Origin: Phycisphaerales bacterium UBA7812
Lineage (GTDB): Bacteria > Planctomycetota > Phycisphaerae > Phycisphaerales > UBA1924
NCBI GenBank assembly: GCA_002480345.1
Contig: DLBY01000112.1
Span: forward strand, 1 to 13,981
Direction of reading: 5' to 3'
DNA length: 13,981 nt
Below the pieces are notes generated by a model. That model had not been told where the DNA came from. It was given only the letters and a program-made list of their open reading frames with translations, and did no database searches. Positions within the stretch are counted from its first letter, which is position 1; each line of letters opens with the position of its first letter. A program made the translations under genes and the position numbers. This document shows, piece after piece, positions 1 through 7,314 of this stretch.

Positions 1-1025
1 GGCGAGCCCGCGCTGCCCAGGTGCAGCCCGTGGGTGAAGTGATCGACGACATAGCTCGGCCCCGCGCCCGCGAACCGCTCGCCGGACTCCCGGAGCATCG
101 CCAGTTCCGGCACACCCCGGCACGCGATGTTGTCGAGGTTCACCTGCGTCCGGGCGTTGCCCGATAGGCTGACGACAACCGCGGGCCCGGAGATCTCTTC
201 GAACCGCCCGTCGCTGATCCAGAGTTGGTCCGGGATGTCTGGCTCCATCACCACGGCGGCCGGGGTGTCGCGGATCACCGGGCGAACGATCGCGAGCCCC
301 GCCTCGCGCGTGCGGATCGCCGCCGTTCGCTGCCCCTCGAAGGTGCAATCCAGCACGACAATCGGCCAGCCGGGGGCGGACCGCGCGGTGTCGATCCCGA
401 ACTGCCCCCCGGTGATGTGCAGGTCTTCAACGAGGTTCCCGATGTCCGAGAGCCCGGCGCGGGCATCCGCAAGATCGATGTTCATGTGCGACAGAGAACA
501 GTGCTGCGCGACATGGAAGCGGACGGCGAGGGCGGCGCGGTTGCCCTCACCGATCTCGATGTCCACATTGCTGAGCCCGCTGTAAAAGGTCCCCGGCGAA
601 CCGTCCCGGGGTGGGTCGCCGGGCTCGGTGCCGCGTCCCCCCGAGAAGAACAGCATGTACTTGTCGTTGCCATCCTGGAACCCGGGCGTGTTCGGCGCCA
701 GCCTGAAAACCGGGCGTTCGGGTCCGTACCCGATGACCCGGACTCCCGGCCAGACATTGACGGTGTCGGTCAGGAGATAGGTGCCCGGCGGGACAAAGAC
801 CAGGCCGCCGGTGCGATCGGTCGCGGCCTGATCGATCGCCGCCTGGATGCCGCGAGTGTCATCGTGCACGCCGTCGCCACGAACCGCGAAATGATCCGGG
901 ATGAGGTCGATTGCCGCGGGATCGTCTGGGGCGACGCGATAGACGGAGTCCGCAGAAGCAGGTGAGTGCGGTGCGGCGATGAGCAGGAGGAGCGTTGCGA
1001 AGAAAGCGGGCGGGCGCATGTGCAT
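1..1025 (-). CDS. Secreted pectate-lyase-superfamily (beta-helix) protein, 3' end off window
   Basis: The reverse strand is open from ATG at 1025 to the window edge, giving 341 residues with no stop. A hydrophobic leader (about residues 6-22) followed by SPASA|DS looks like a signal peptide, so the protein is probably exported. Residues about 38-101 match the start of the Pectate_lyase_3 type beta-helix: an acidic GDGVHDDT motif (50-57), then AIQ-like helix residues, then VFVPPGTYLL (76-85) and a GVRVIGYG turn. The remainder has the short beta-strand periodicity expected of a right-handed beta-helix. ATG 1025 is preferred over the in-frame ATG at 1019 because AGGAAG lies 7 bases before it. 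The family includes polysaccharide lyases and glycosidases, but no catalytic residues can be assigned here, so the substrate is unknown. It is divergent from nrfH. Confidence 0.8.
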   Translation of the reverse strand, partial: MHMRPPAFFATLLLLIAAPHSPASADSVYRVAPDDPAAIDLIPDHFAVRGDGVHDDTRGIQAAIDQAATDRTGGLVFVPPGTYLLTDTVNVWPGVRVIGYGPERPVFRLAPNTPGFQDGNDKYMLFFSGGRGTEPGDPPRDGSPGTFYSGLSNVDIEIGEGNRAALAVRFHVAQHCSLSHMNIDLADARAGLSDIGNLVEDLHITGGQFGIDTARSAPGWPIVVLDCTFEGQRTAAIRTREAGLAIVRPVIRDTPAAVVMEPDIPDQLWISDGRFEEISGPAVVVSLSGNARTQVNLDNIACRGVPELAMLRESGERFAGAGPSYVVDHFTHGLHLGSAGS

Positions 1026-1164
1026 CGAAAGACTTCCTGTGCGCTTGATGCGGTGCCGAGTCGGCAATCTGAGTCTAATCGGCGTGAACGGGGAGGAGAA
1101 ATTCTGGTCAAATAGTGGATTAGTGTATCCATAAAGATACTATTCCTTGTTCAAGGAGATCCGC
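1026..1164. promoter_or_regulatory. Divergent intergenic region between the beta-helix gene and nrfH
   Basis: This 139-base gap separates two genes that point away from each other, so it must hold both promoters. The nrfH-proximal part (about 1100-1148) is clearly more AT-rich than the surroundings, as expected for a promoter or operator. I could not assign a -35/-10 pair with confidence. TACTAT at 1138-1143 is one possible -10 element for nrfH. Confidence 0.45.
1111..1144. promoter_or_regulatory. AT-rich imperfect dyad upstream of nrfH (candidate operator)
   Basis: The outer arms AATAGT (1111-1116) and ACTATT (1139-1144) are perfect inverted copies; over the whole 34 bases, 11 of 17 symmetric positions pair. 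A second nested inverted repeat is GTATC (1125-1129) and GATAC (1136-1140), separated by six bases. A tandem direct repeat, TAGTGGAT then TAGTGTAT (1113-1128), overlaps both. The block ends about 20 bases before the nrfH start, a position from which a bound protein would affect transcription. It does not match the E. coli NsrR consensus or an FNR box as I know them. The Rrf2-type regulator at the end of this cluster is the obvious candidate ligand, but that is inference. Confidence 0.3.
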
Positions 1165-1698
1165 GTGAACGAGCAGGCTTCCCCGATTGATCCGAACTCC
1201 GCATCGCACGGGCGATCCGGCGGGCGTGTCGCTGTGCTGGCGGTGCTCTGCGCTGCGGTGCTGGGTGTCCTGGGCGGTCTTGGGGCGTTTACCTTCGGGT
1301 ACGGCGAGGGCGCCGCGTACCTGACGAATGACCCCGCGTCGTGCGCGAACTGCCATGTGATGCAGGAGCACTACGACGCGTGGGTGAAGTCGAGCCATCA
1401 CGCCGTCGCCACCTGCAACGACTGCCACCTGCCGCACGACTTCGCCGGCAAGTGGATCACCAAGGCGGACAACGGGTTCTTCCACTCGCTCGCGTTCACG
1501 ACCGGCGATTTCCACGATCCGATCCGGATCAAGGACCGCAACCGTGTCGTCACGCAGAGGGCGTGCCTGGATTGCCACTCGGATTATGTGAACCACATGC
1601 TGCCTGTTGAGACGGGCGGGGACATGCAGCTCTGCGTGCACTGCCACGGTGATGTCGGGCACGCCGGGCGCGAATCGGGATATTCGGAACGAGACTGA
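1165..1698 (+). CDS. nrfH: NrfH, tetraheme c-type quinol dehydrogenase of the nitrite reductase complex
   Basis: This NapC/NirT-family cytochrome oxidises membrane quinol and passes electrons to NrfA. The 177-residue product has one N-terminal membrane anchor (about residues 21-44), then four CxxCH heme sites: CANCH 60-64, CNDCH 84-88, CLDCH 114-118 and CVHCH 137-141. The first continues as CANCHVM, the CxxCHxM pattern that in NrfH supplies an unusual Met ligand to heme 1. Length and heme number fit the family. I chose GTG 1165 because AAGGAGA (1153-1159) sits 5 bases before it. A TTG at 1147 would extend the frame by six residues but has its start inside the promoter-like region. nrfA follows after 40 bases, the usual nrfHA order. 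No nrfBCD genes are nearby, which agrees with an NrfH-type electron route. Confidence 0.93.
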   Translation: MNEQASPIDPNSASHGRSGGRVAVLAVLCAAVLGVLGGLGAFTFGYGEGAAYLTNDPASCANCHVMQEHYDAWVKSSHHAVATCNDCHLPHDFAGKWITKADNGFFHSLAFTTGDFHDPIRIKDRNRVVTQRACLDCHSDYVNHMLPVETGGDMQLCVHCHGDVGHAGRESGYSERD

Positions 1699-1738
1699 CG
1701 CGCAGCACGAGACATGCTGCGCGAGACGAGGTGCCGAG

Positions 1739-3451
1739 ATGACGACCAACGGAACAAGAAGAACAACGACCCGTCCCCGCGCCGGACAAACTGGAAGACC
1801 CGGCCGAGCGATGCTGCTCGCGCTCGTTTTCGTCGTCGCGGTGGTGGGGACGCTGCTGGTCACCTGGGTGCTCATCACGATGTTCGGGCACAAGCAGGCG
1901 GCGCGCCAGCCGTTCGTCCGCGTGGCGGATGTGACTGAGATCAGCACCGATCCGGAGCCGTGGGGGCAGAACTGGCCTCATCAGTTCGAGGGCTGGAAGG
2001 CGACGGCTGGTGACAAGTTCTACGGCGGCTCGAGCGCGCTGCCCCAGAGCAAGCTGGATACCTATCCCTGGCTGAAGCGCCTCTACGCGGGCTACGCCTT
2101 CAGCCTTGATTATCGCGAGGCGCGCGGGCACGCCTACATGCTCTACGACCAGGGGGTGACGGAGCGGGTCACCAAGAAATCACAGGCGGGCGCCTGCCTC
2201 CACTGCCACGCTTCGGGCACGGTCATGTACCGGCGCGAGGGCCTCAAGGCGATGGGCCTCCCGCACGACGACGAGGCGCTGGCCGAGGACTTCAACATGG
2301 AGGCGGTCATCCGCGGCTTCGAGGAGGTCAGCCGGAAGCCCTACGACGAGGTGCTCGCGCTGGTGATGTCCGCACCGGACGGCACGCCTGGCGAGAACGA
2401 ACCGGTCGTCCCGCAGGCCCCGATCGGCGGGTTCACCGGCGAGTTCAAGGGCGAGCCCGTTCCGGAGGGTCACCCGGCGCTCGCGGGCGGCGAGGCCCAC
2501 CCGGTCTCGTGCATCGACTGCCACGACCCGGATTCGATGGGCATCCGCGTGACCCGCCCGGGTTTCGTGCTCGGGATCGCGGCCCTCGCGGAGAGCGACG
2601 AGCCCACCCCCCACCTGCCCAGCATCGAGAAGTGGCGCCGGGGCGACCGTGCGGAACCCTACGACCCCAACACCGACGCGACGCGACAGGAGATGCGCTC
2701 GTTCGTGTGCGGCCAGTGCCATGTGGAGTACTACTGCGCCAACAAGGACACGCTCGAATTCCCCTGGTCCAACGGGCTGAAGATGGAGCAGCTCGAGCAG
2801 CACTGGGACGAGAAGACCTTCCCCGACGGTACCCCCTTCTACGACTACAAGCACGGCGAGACCGGCGCGTTGGTGCACAAGGTGCAGCACCCCGAGTTCG
2901 AACTGTGGAGCCAGGGCATCCACGCCCGCAGCGGGGTGAGCTGCGCCGACTGCCACATGCCCTACGAGCGCGAGGGCGCGATGAAGGTCTCCAGCCACAA
3001 TGTGCAGAGCCCGATGATGAACATCAACAACGCCTGCCAGCAGTGCCACAACGACAGCGAGAGCCTGCTCCGCGAGAAAGTCGAGACGATCCAGCACCGG
3101 ACGCTGGCGCACATGGACCGTGCCGCGGCCGCGATGACGGACATGCTCGACGCGATCCTCGAGGCGAAGGCCGCGGGCGCGACCGACGAGCAACTCGCCC
3201 CGGTATTCGAGCTGCAGCGCAAGGCGATGTGGCGTCTGGATTACATCAGCAGCGAGAACTCGCGCGGGTTCCACGCGGACCAGGAGGCGGTGCGGATCCT
3301 CGGGGAGTCGATCGACTACAGCCGGCAGGCGCAGGCGATGGCGGTCCGACTGCGGGCGCCCGAGGCCCCGAGCACCGAGGGCCTGCCGGTCGAGCCCGTG
3401 CAGGGCGTGACCCCGGCGGAGGGTGAGCCCCCCGCGTCGCCGGGCTCCTGA
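1739..3451 (+). CDS. nrfA: NrfA, pentaheme cytochrome c nitrite reductase (ammonia-forming), CxxCH type
   Basis: NrfA reduces nitrite to ammonium with six electrons, outside the cytoplasmic membrane. Five heme sites appear in the family's order: CLHCH 153-157, CIDCH 258-262, CGQCH 324-328, CADCH 402-406 and CQQCH 433-437. Expected active-site residues are present: Arg143 (TER, aligned to E. coli Arg106), Tyr331 in CGQCHVEYY, and Lys381, Gln383 and His384 in KVQHPE. Glu330, Lys381 and Gln383 also fit the calcium site. GFH at 510-512 fits the conserved C-terminal His ligand. The odd point is heme 1: classical enzymes have CxxCK (Lys ligand), whereas this one has CxxCH, as in a known subset of NrfA. 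The protein has 570 residues, longer than classical enzymes of roughly 480-520, with a basic N-terminus, an uncleaved-looking membrane segment (25-50) and a Pro/Glu-rich tail. Start ATG 1739 has GAGG 7 bases upstream; the frame is open further up but that overlaps nrfH. Confidence 0.94.
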   Translation: MTTNGTRRTTTRPRAGQTGRPGRAMLLALVFVVAVVGTLLVTWVLITMFGHKQAARQPFVRVADVTEISTDPEPWGQNWPHQFEGWKATAGDKFYGGSSALPQSKLDTYPWLKRLYAGYAFSLDYREARGHAYMLYDQGVTERVTKKSQAGACLHCHASGTVMYRREGLKAMGLPHDDEALAEDFNMEAVIRGFEEVSRKPYDEVLALVMSAPDGTPGENEPVVPQAPIGGFTGEFKGEPVPEGHPALAGGEAHPVSCIDCHDPDSMGIRVTRPGFVLGIAALAESDEPTPHLPSIEKWRRGDRAEPYDPNTDATRQEMRSFVCGQCHVEYYCANKDTLEFPWSNGLKMEQLEQHWDEKTFPDGTPFYDYKHGETGALVHKVQHPEFELWSQGIHARSGVSCADCHMPYEREGAMKVSSHNVQSPMMNINNACQQCHNDSESLLREKVETIQHRTLAHMDRAAAAMTDMLDAILEAKAAGATDEQLAPVFELQRKAMWRLDYISSENSRGFHADQEAVRILGESIDYSRQAQAMAVRLRAPEAPSTEGLPVEPVQGVTPAEGEPPASPGS

Positions 3452-3531
3452 TTCCCTGTGTGCTCGCATCACGATTCCGACTTTTTCCCCGCCCCGCGAT
3501 CGGTCCGCGCAGCCTTCCAAGGAGTCACGCG

Positions 3532-4905
3532 ATGAAGACCTCCCCCGCACTCGGCGTCTTGTTCACCCTTCCCTGGATCCTCCCCGCGTTCGCGAGTGAA
3601 CCCGTCCCGACCACCACCACCGCGGAGGAGTCCGCCGGGCTCGACGCGCGGGAGGAGGGGGGGATCGCTCCATCCGAGTCGGCGACGAGTGCCCACCCGC
3701 TCGGCTGGCTCTCCGATCCGGGAGCGGCCCCGAAGGACCCCATCGAAGCGTTGGTCACGGGCAAGATCCACCTCGACAATCGCCTCCGCCTCGAGCTCGC
3801 CGACACGACCGGGCGGGACTCATCGACCGCGATCACGAACCGGATCCGTCTGGGATACGAGACCAAGGCATACCACGGGTTCAGCGCGATGATCGCGTTC
3901 GACAATGTCTCGACACCCGACGGGGACAATTACTTCGTGCCGCCGACAGGCGACGGCACGCCGTCCCGCACCGTCATCGCGGATCCTGCGGGGACGCGGC
4001 TCAACGAGGTGTACGGGCGGTTCCGGACCGATTCGCTCGCGGACACCGGGGTCGGGCTCGAGGTCCGGGGCGGGCGGCAGCGCATCAAGCTCGACGACGA
4101 CCGGTTCATCGGCAATGTGGGCTGGCGTCAGTTCGAGGAACTCTTCGACGCGGTGAGCGTGCGCACCGACCTCGGCAACGACCGCCTGAGCGTGTTCTAC
4201 GCGTACGCGTGGCAGGTGCAGCGCATCTTCGGGCCCGACGGGCCCAACCCCGATTTCGATTCGCACCTGATCAATGTGTCGTACAAGGTTGCGCCGGAAA
4301 TCACGGTTGTGCCTTTCGCCTATCTCCTCGATTTCCGAGGGGACGAGCCCCAGAACTCAAGCAACAACCTGGGCCTCCGCCTGACCGGCACGCTCTGGCA
4401 GGACGCGGACGACGCGTCGGATCTGTACGCGGACTACGAATTGACCTACGCCCACCAGTGGGACGCGGGATCGAACCCCGTGAACTACGACGCGGAGTTC
4501 GTCGCGGCGCAGGTGCGGGCGCACCGCAAGGGCGTGGGGTTCCTGCTCGCAGGGTTCCAATTCCTCGGCAGCGATAACGGCAACTTCGCGTTCCGCTTCC
4601 CCCTCGGGACCAACCACAAGTTCCAGGGCTTCGCGGACAACTTCCTCGTCACCCCCAACGCGGGCCTGCAGGACCTTCACTTCGGCGTCGGCGCCGATCT
4701 CCCATGGGGGATCAAGGGAGTCGCCACGGTGCACAAGTTCTGGACCGACGAGGGCGGAGACGATCTCGGCGAAGAGTACGACTTCGTCGCCGTCAAGAAG
4801 ATCACGCCCAACTGGTCGGTTCTGACCAAGGGCGCGTTCTATGACGGCGACTCGGGCCAGCCCGACACCACCCGGTTCTGGCTCGAGACGACGGTACACT
4901 TCTGA
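3532..4905 (+). CDS. Outer-membrane beta-barrel, alginate-export/porin-like
   Basis: The 457-residue product starts with a clear signal peptide (MKTSPALG to AFA|SEP, cleavage near residue 22), then a low-complexity Thr/Glu/Ser linker. The rest alternates hydrophobic and polar residues as in beta-strands separated by acidic, Gly-rich loops. The chain ends in TRFWLETTVHF, with the terminal Phe typical of outer-membrane barrels. Landmarks such as LDNRLRLEL near the start of the barrel and the GGRQRIKLDDDRFIGNVGWRQ-type stretch resemble alginate-export-family barrels; this is recognition, not a search result. ATG 3532 has AAGGAG 7 bases before it and gives the signal peptide, so the 24-residue upstream extension is rejected. 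It follows nrfA by 80 bases. A plausible job is passage of nitrite or another small anion through the outer membrane, but the ligand is not shown by the sequence. Confidence 0.75.
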   Translation: MKTSPALGVLFTLPWILPAFASEPVPTTTTAEESAGLDAREEGGIAPSESATSAHPLGWLSDPGAAPKDPIEALVTGKIHLDNRLRLELADTTGRDSSTAITNRIRLGYETKAYHGFSAMIAFDNVSTPDGDNYFVPPTGDGTPSRTVIADPAGTRLNEVYGRFRTDSLADTGVGLEVRGGRQRIKLDDDRFIGNVGWRQFEELFDAVSVRTDLGNDRLSVFYAYAWQVQRIFGPDGPNPDFDSHLINVSYKVAPEITVVPFAYLLDFRGDEPQNSSNNLGLRLTGTLWQDADDASDLYADYELTYAHQWDAGSNPVNYDAEFVAAQVRAHRKGVGFLLAGFQFLGSDNGNFAFRFPLGTNHKFQGFADNFLVTPNAGLQDLHFGVGADLPWGIKGVATVHKFWTDEGGDDLGEEYDFVAVKKITPNWSVLTKGAFYDGDSGQPDTTRFWLETTVHF

Positions 4906-4958
4906 GCCGTGCCCCTTGTCCCCGGGGCGCTCGCCGCGTGGCGACCGGAGTCCAGGCC

Positions 4959-5387
4959 ATGATCTCGCAGACCGCCGAGTACGCGCTCCGGGCCGCGGTG
5001 CATCTCGCCGCGAATCCGGATTCGGGCCCGGCGGCCGCGAAGGACATCGCCGACGCGGTGCAGGTTCCCGTGGGCTATCTCCAGAAGGTGCTGCGCATGC
5101 TGTGCCGGCACGACCTGCTCATCGCGAGCCGGGGCGCGACGGGTGGTTTCGTGCTCGCGCGCCCCGCGGAGTCGATCAGCGTGCTCGATGTCCTCCGGGC
5201 CGCGGACAACCCGCTGCCCAGGATCGAGCGGTGCCCGCTCGGGCGTCCGTGCCACAAGCAGCTCTGCCCGCTCCACAAGCTGCTGGATGAGCAGATGCAG
5301 CGAGCGGAACTGGCATTCGCCTCCGCATCGATCAGGGACCTCGTCGACCGCCCGGGGAATCGTTCAGGGATCCACGGCCTCGGATGA
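4959..5387 (+). CDS. Rrf2-family transcriptional regulator with Fe-S-type cysteines
   Basis: The product has 142 residues. It starts MISQTAEYALRAAVHLA, the usual opening of Rrf2 winged-helix regulators, and continues through a DNA-binding helix region (VPVGYLQKVLRML) and a wing (SRGATGGFVLARP). Three cysteines, Cys92, Cys98 and Cys103 (C-x5-C-x4-C), lie where IscR and NsrR bind their iron-sulfur cluster, so it probably senses NO, iron or redox state. I chose ATG 4959 with GGAG 8 bases upstream; a GTG at 4938 adds seven residues foreign to the family. It begins 53 bases after the barrel gene and is probably the last gene of the nrf operon. NsrR controls nrf genes in enterobacteria, which makes it a good candidate regulator of this cluster. 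IscR-like or other Rrf2 roles remain possible, so I give no gene symbol. Confidence 0.88.
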   Translation: MISQTAEYALRAAVHLAANPDSGPAAAKDIADAVQVPVGYLQKVLRMLCRHDLLIASRGATGGFVLARPAESISVLDVLRAADNPLPRIERCPLGRPCHKQLCPLHKLLDEQMQRAELAFASASIRDLVDRPGNRSGIHGLG

Positions 5388-5553
5388 GCTTCGCGACCAA
5401 CCACAGCGCGAGGCGACCGGGCACGAGGCGCGACGCGGGTATCCGGGCGAGTCCGATCGGCGCGTCGGAGGAGATCGGTCGACGAGTGATCGTCGATTGA
5501 GAGCCGCGCGCGAACTCAGCGCCGCACTGAGGTGGGACGGTCGGGCGGGTCAT
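5332..5553 (-). CDS. Possible small ORF coupled to the acyltransferase stop (doubtful)
   Basis: A 73-codon frame starts at an ATG that overlaps the acyltransferase stop as ATGA (5550-5553), the arrangement seen in translational coupling. The product is basic, with a short hydrophobic patch (LALWLVAKLI) and no recognised domain. Against it: there is no good ribosome binding site, it overlaps the 3' end of the Rrf2 gene by 56 bases on the opposite strand, and a hairpin at 5475-5500 falls inside it. It may be only the frame left open by high GC content. Confidence 0.2.
   Translation of the reverse strand: MTRPTVPPQCGAEFARGSQSTITRRPISSDAPIGLARIPASRLVPGRLALWLVAKLIRGRGSLNDSPGGRRGP
5475..5500 (+). 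terminator. Hairpin after the nrf operon
   Basis: TCGACGA (5479-5485) and TCGTCGA (5490-5496) form a perfect 7-bp stem with a GTGA loop. On the plus transcript it extends by two G-U and two normal pairs to 5475-5500. It lies 88 bases after the Rrf2 stop, in the gap between converging genes. No T-run follows, so a classical intrinsic terminator is not proven. The rest of 5388-5549 holds only a short CTCAG/CTGAG inverted repeat (5515-5531). Confidence 0.35.
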
Positions 5554-7283
5554 CCGGTCTCAGCGCGCGTCGGCGTCGAGACGCGAGCCAAACCCGGGGC
5601 TTCCCTCGGTTGCAAGCCCGCCCCGGGTCTGGGACGCGGGCCGTTGAGGAGGCGGCCGATCCAGGTGTAGCGGACAAAGGCGCGGTAGCTGAGCAGGAGA
5701 AGCCCCGTCACGACGCCTGTGAGCAGCGCGAACTCCGCGAACGGCGGGAGGTCGAGGTACGCGAGCGCGAATTGTCCCGCGACGATGAGCGGGAGATGCG
5801 CGATGTAGAGCCAGTAGGACGAGTCGGAAACGAACCGGACGCGTTCGCTGGGTGCGCTGAGCAGCACCCGCGCGAGACCCATCAGGCCCAGCGAGGCGGT
5901 CCAGACGAACACCGCCTGCAGGATCGGCTCAAGGCGGGCGGCCGTGGAGGCATTCAGCCCTGTCTCGGCGAACGCGAGGGGCTCGTGCGTCAGGCGGAGA
6001 GCGCACGCACCGGCGAGCGCAGCGATCGGGAGGTGGACCCACCAGGCGCGCCCGAGCCGATCGGCGGCATCGCGTCCGGTGAACATCAGGGCGCCGAAGC
6101 CAAAGAACACCGCGTAGTGCGCGAGCACGCGCGGCGCCGGGATGAGCCCCGCCGAGGTGTCCGGTCCGAAGCCCGATTGCCAGCTTTGCGTGATCGCTGT
6201 GAGCGGGATCAGGGCGAAAAGGCACACCGGGGTGCTGATGAGTAACGGGGGAACACCCCGGAATCGGAGTGTGCGGAGCAGCGCAGTCGCCAAGGCGAGC
6301 GCGCAGGCGAGCCAGCAGAGGTGCCAGAGGAACCAGAGATGCATGAACAGCTCGCCCCGGACCAGCCCCGCGATGGCGTCCCGGACCGGACTCGGCTGGT
6401 CGCCTGTTTCGCTGCGCGCCGGCAGCGACTCGATGAGCCGTGCAATCTCGCGGCGCCCGGCTTCCACCTTTTCGTAATCGGCGGTCACGCCGAGCAGGTT
6501 CGCGATGAAATCGACCGCGCCGCGTCCGTGCCGCATCGAGTCGATCGGGGTTTCTCCCCCCTTGTTGCGTGCGCCGAGGTCGGCGCCCGCGTCAAGGAGG
6601 AGGGCCGCGGAATCGGCGGCGCCGAAGAAGCAGGCGGTGTGGAGGGGCGTGTTGTCGTCCCCCATCCGTCGGTTGGGGTCGGCGCCGGATTCGAGCAGGA
6701 AGGCGACGGCTTCCGCGTTGTCCCCGATCGAGGCCCACGCGAGCGGGAGCGTGTACACCCGCGGATCGGGCTCGTTGACCGGGGCGCCCGATTGCACGAG
6801 GCGCTGCACCGTCGGCAGATCACCCGACGCGGCGGCGCTCCAGATGTTCGGCGCATCGTCGGCGGGCACGCTCCACTCGCGCTGTGGGGGCGGGGTAACC
6901 CCAACGACGATGTTGCCCCCGATGATGACGGCCCACATCGCCGGGATGACGGTGACCATGCCCAGCAGGAGCGGAAGCCCGATGCGCTTCGCCCGGTGGC
7001 GGAGAAACCCCCGGATCCCTCGGCGCTGGAGGAGCATGGCGCTGAAGAAGCCGCTCATCAGGAAGAACAGCGGGAGCCGGAAGCCGTGCGTGATCTCGAC
7101 GAACGCGCCGAGCGCGGGGCTGGTTTCGCGGTTCATCGCGATCCACGGGATCGGTGCGTAGGCGAGCCCGGCGTGGAGCCCGATGCCCAGGAGCATCGCG
7201 AAGGCACGCAGGGCGTCCAGATCGTGCCGCCGGGCGGTTGGGGCAGGGCTTGGCGTCGAGTTCTGAGAGGGAAAATGGGTCAT
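5550..7283 (-). CDS. Acyltransferase-3 membrane protein with an inserted ankyrin-repeat module
   Basis: The 577-residue product opens as an acyltransferase-3 (OafA/OpgC-like) membrane enzyme: RRHDLDALRAFAMLLGIGLH (18-37, with the conserved first-helix His37), a second helix FRLPLFFLMSGFF (68-80), and HRAKRIGLPLLLG (96-108) leading into helix three. Helices resume at about 311 and continue to about 545. Between them, residues about 145-292 are soluble and hold three ankyrin repeats (NIWSAAASGD; then AEAVAFLLESGADPN; then NTPLHTACFFG with LLLDAGADLGARN) plus a helical extension. Such enzymes move acyl groups across the membrane onto sugars or glycans; the acceptor here is unknown. If helix one runs inside to outside, the insert after helix three faces the periplasm. 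Start ATG 7283 has AGGAAA 6 bases upstream. It follows the ankyrin lipoprotein gene by 31 bases, so the two are probably cotranscribed. Confidence 0.85.
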   Translation of the reverse strand: MTHFPSQNSTPSPAPTARRHDLDALRAFAMLLGIGLHAGLAYAPIPWIAMNRETSPALGAFVEITHGFRLPLFFLMSGFFSAMLLQRRGIRGFLRHRAKRIGLPLLLGMVTVIPAMWAVIIGGNIVVGVTPPPQREWSVPADDAPNIWSAAASGDLPTVQRLVQSGAPVNEPDPRVYTLPLAWASIGDNAEAVAFLLESGADPNRRMGDDNTPLHTACFFGAADSAALLLDAGADLGARNKGGETPIDSMRHGRGAVDFIANLLGVTADYEKVEAGRREIARLIESLPARSETGDQPSPVRDAIAGLVRGELFMHLWFLWHLCWLACALALATALLRTLRFRGVPPLLISTPVCLFALIPLTAITQSWQSGFGPDTSAGLIPAPRVLAHYAVFFGFGALMFTGRDAADRLGRAWWVHLPIAALAGACALRLTHEPLAFAETGLNASTAARLEPILQAVFVWTASLGLMGLARVLLSAPSERVRFVSDSSYWLYIAHLPLIVAGQFALAYLDLPPFAEFALLTGVVTGLLLLSYRAFVRYTWIGRLLNGPRPRPGAGLQPREAPGLARVSTPTRAETG

Positions 7284-7314
7284 CGCGTATTTCCTGCGGG
7301 GGATTCTTCCGTGA

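Noticed and set aside
1120..1947. 275-codon minus-strand frame over nrfH and the nrfA start
   Set aside because: Antisense to two heme-motif genes and covers the divergent promoter region; no domain seen.
1739..3451. NrfA as an octaheme or MccA-type sulfite reductase
   Set aside because: Only five CxxCH sites are present, with no widely spaced heme motif, and the Tyr, His and QHPE landmarks are those of NrfA.
2180..3550. 456-codon open frame on the minus strand over nrfA
   Set aside because: It is antisense to a gene with five heme motifs and catalytic residues in place; the product is Arg/Val/Leu-rich without a domain, as expected from a high-GC shadow frame.
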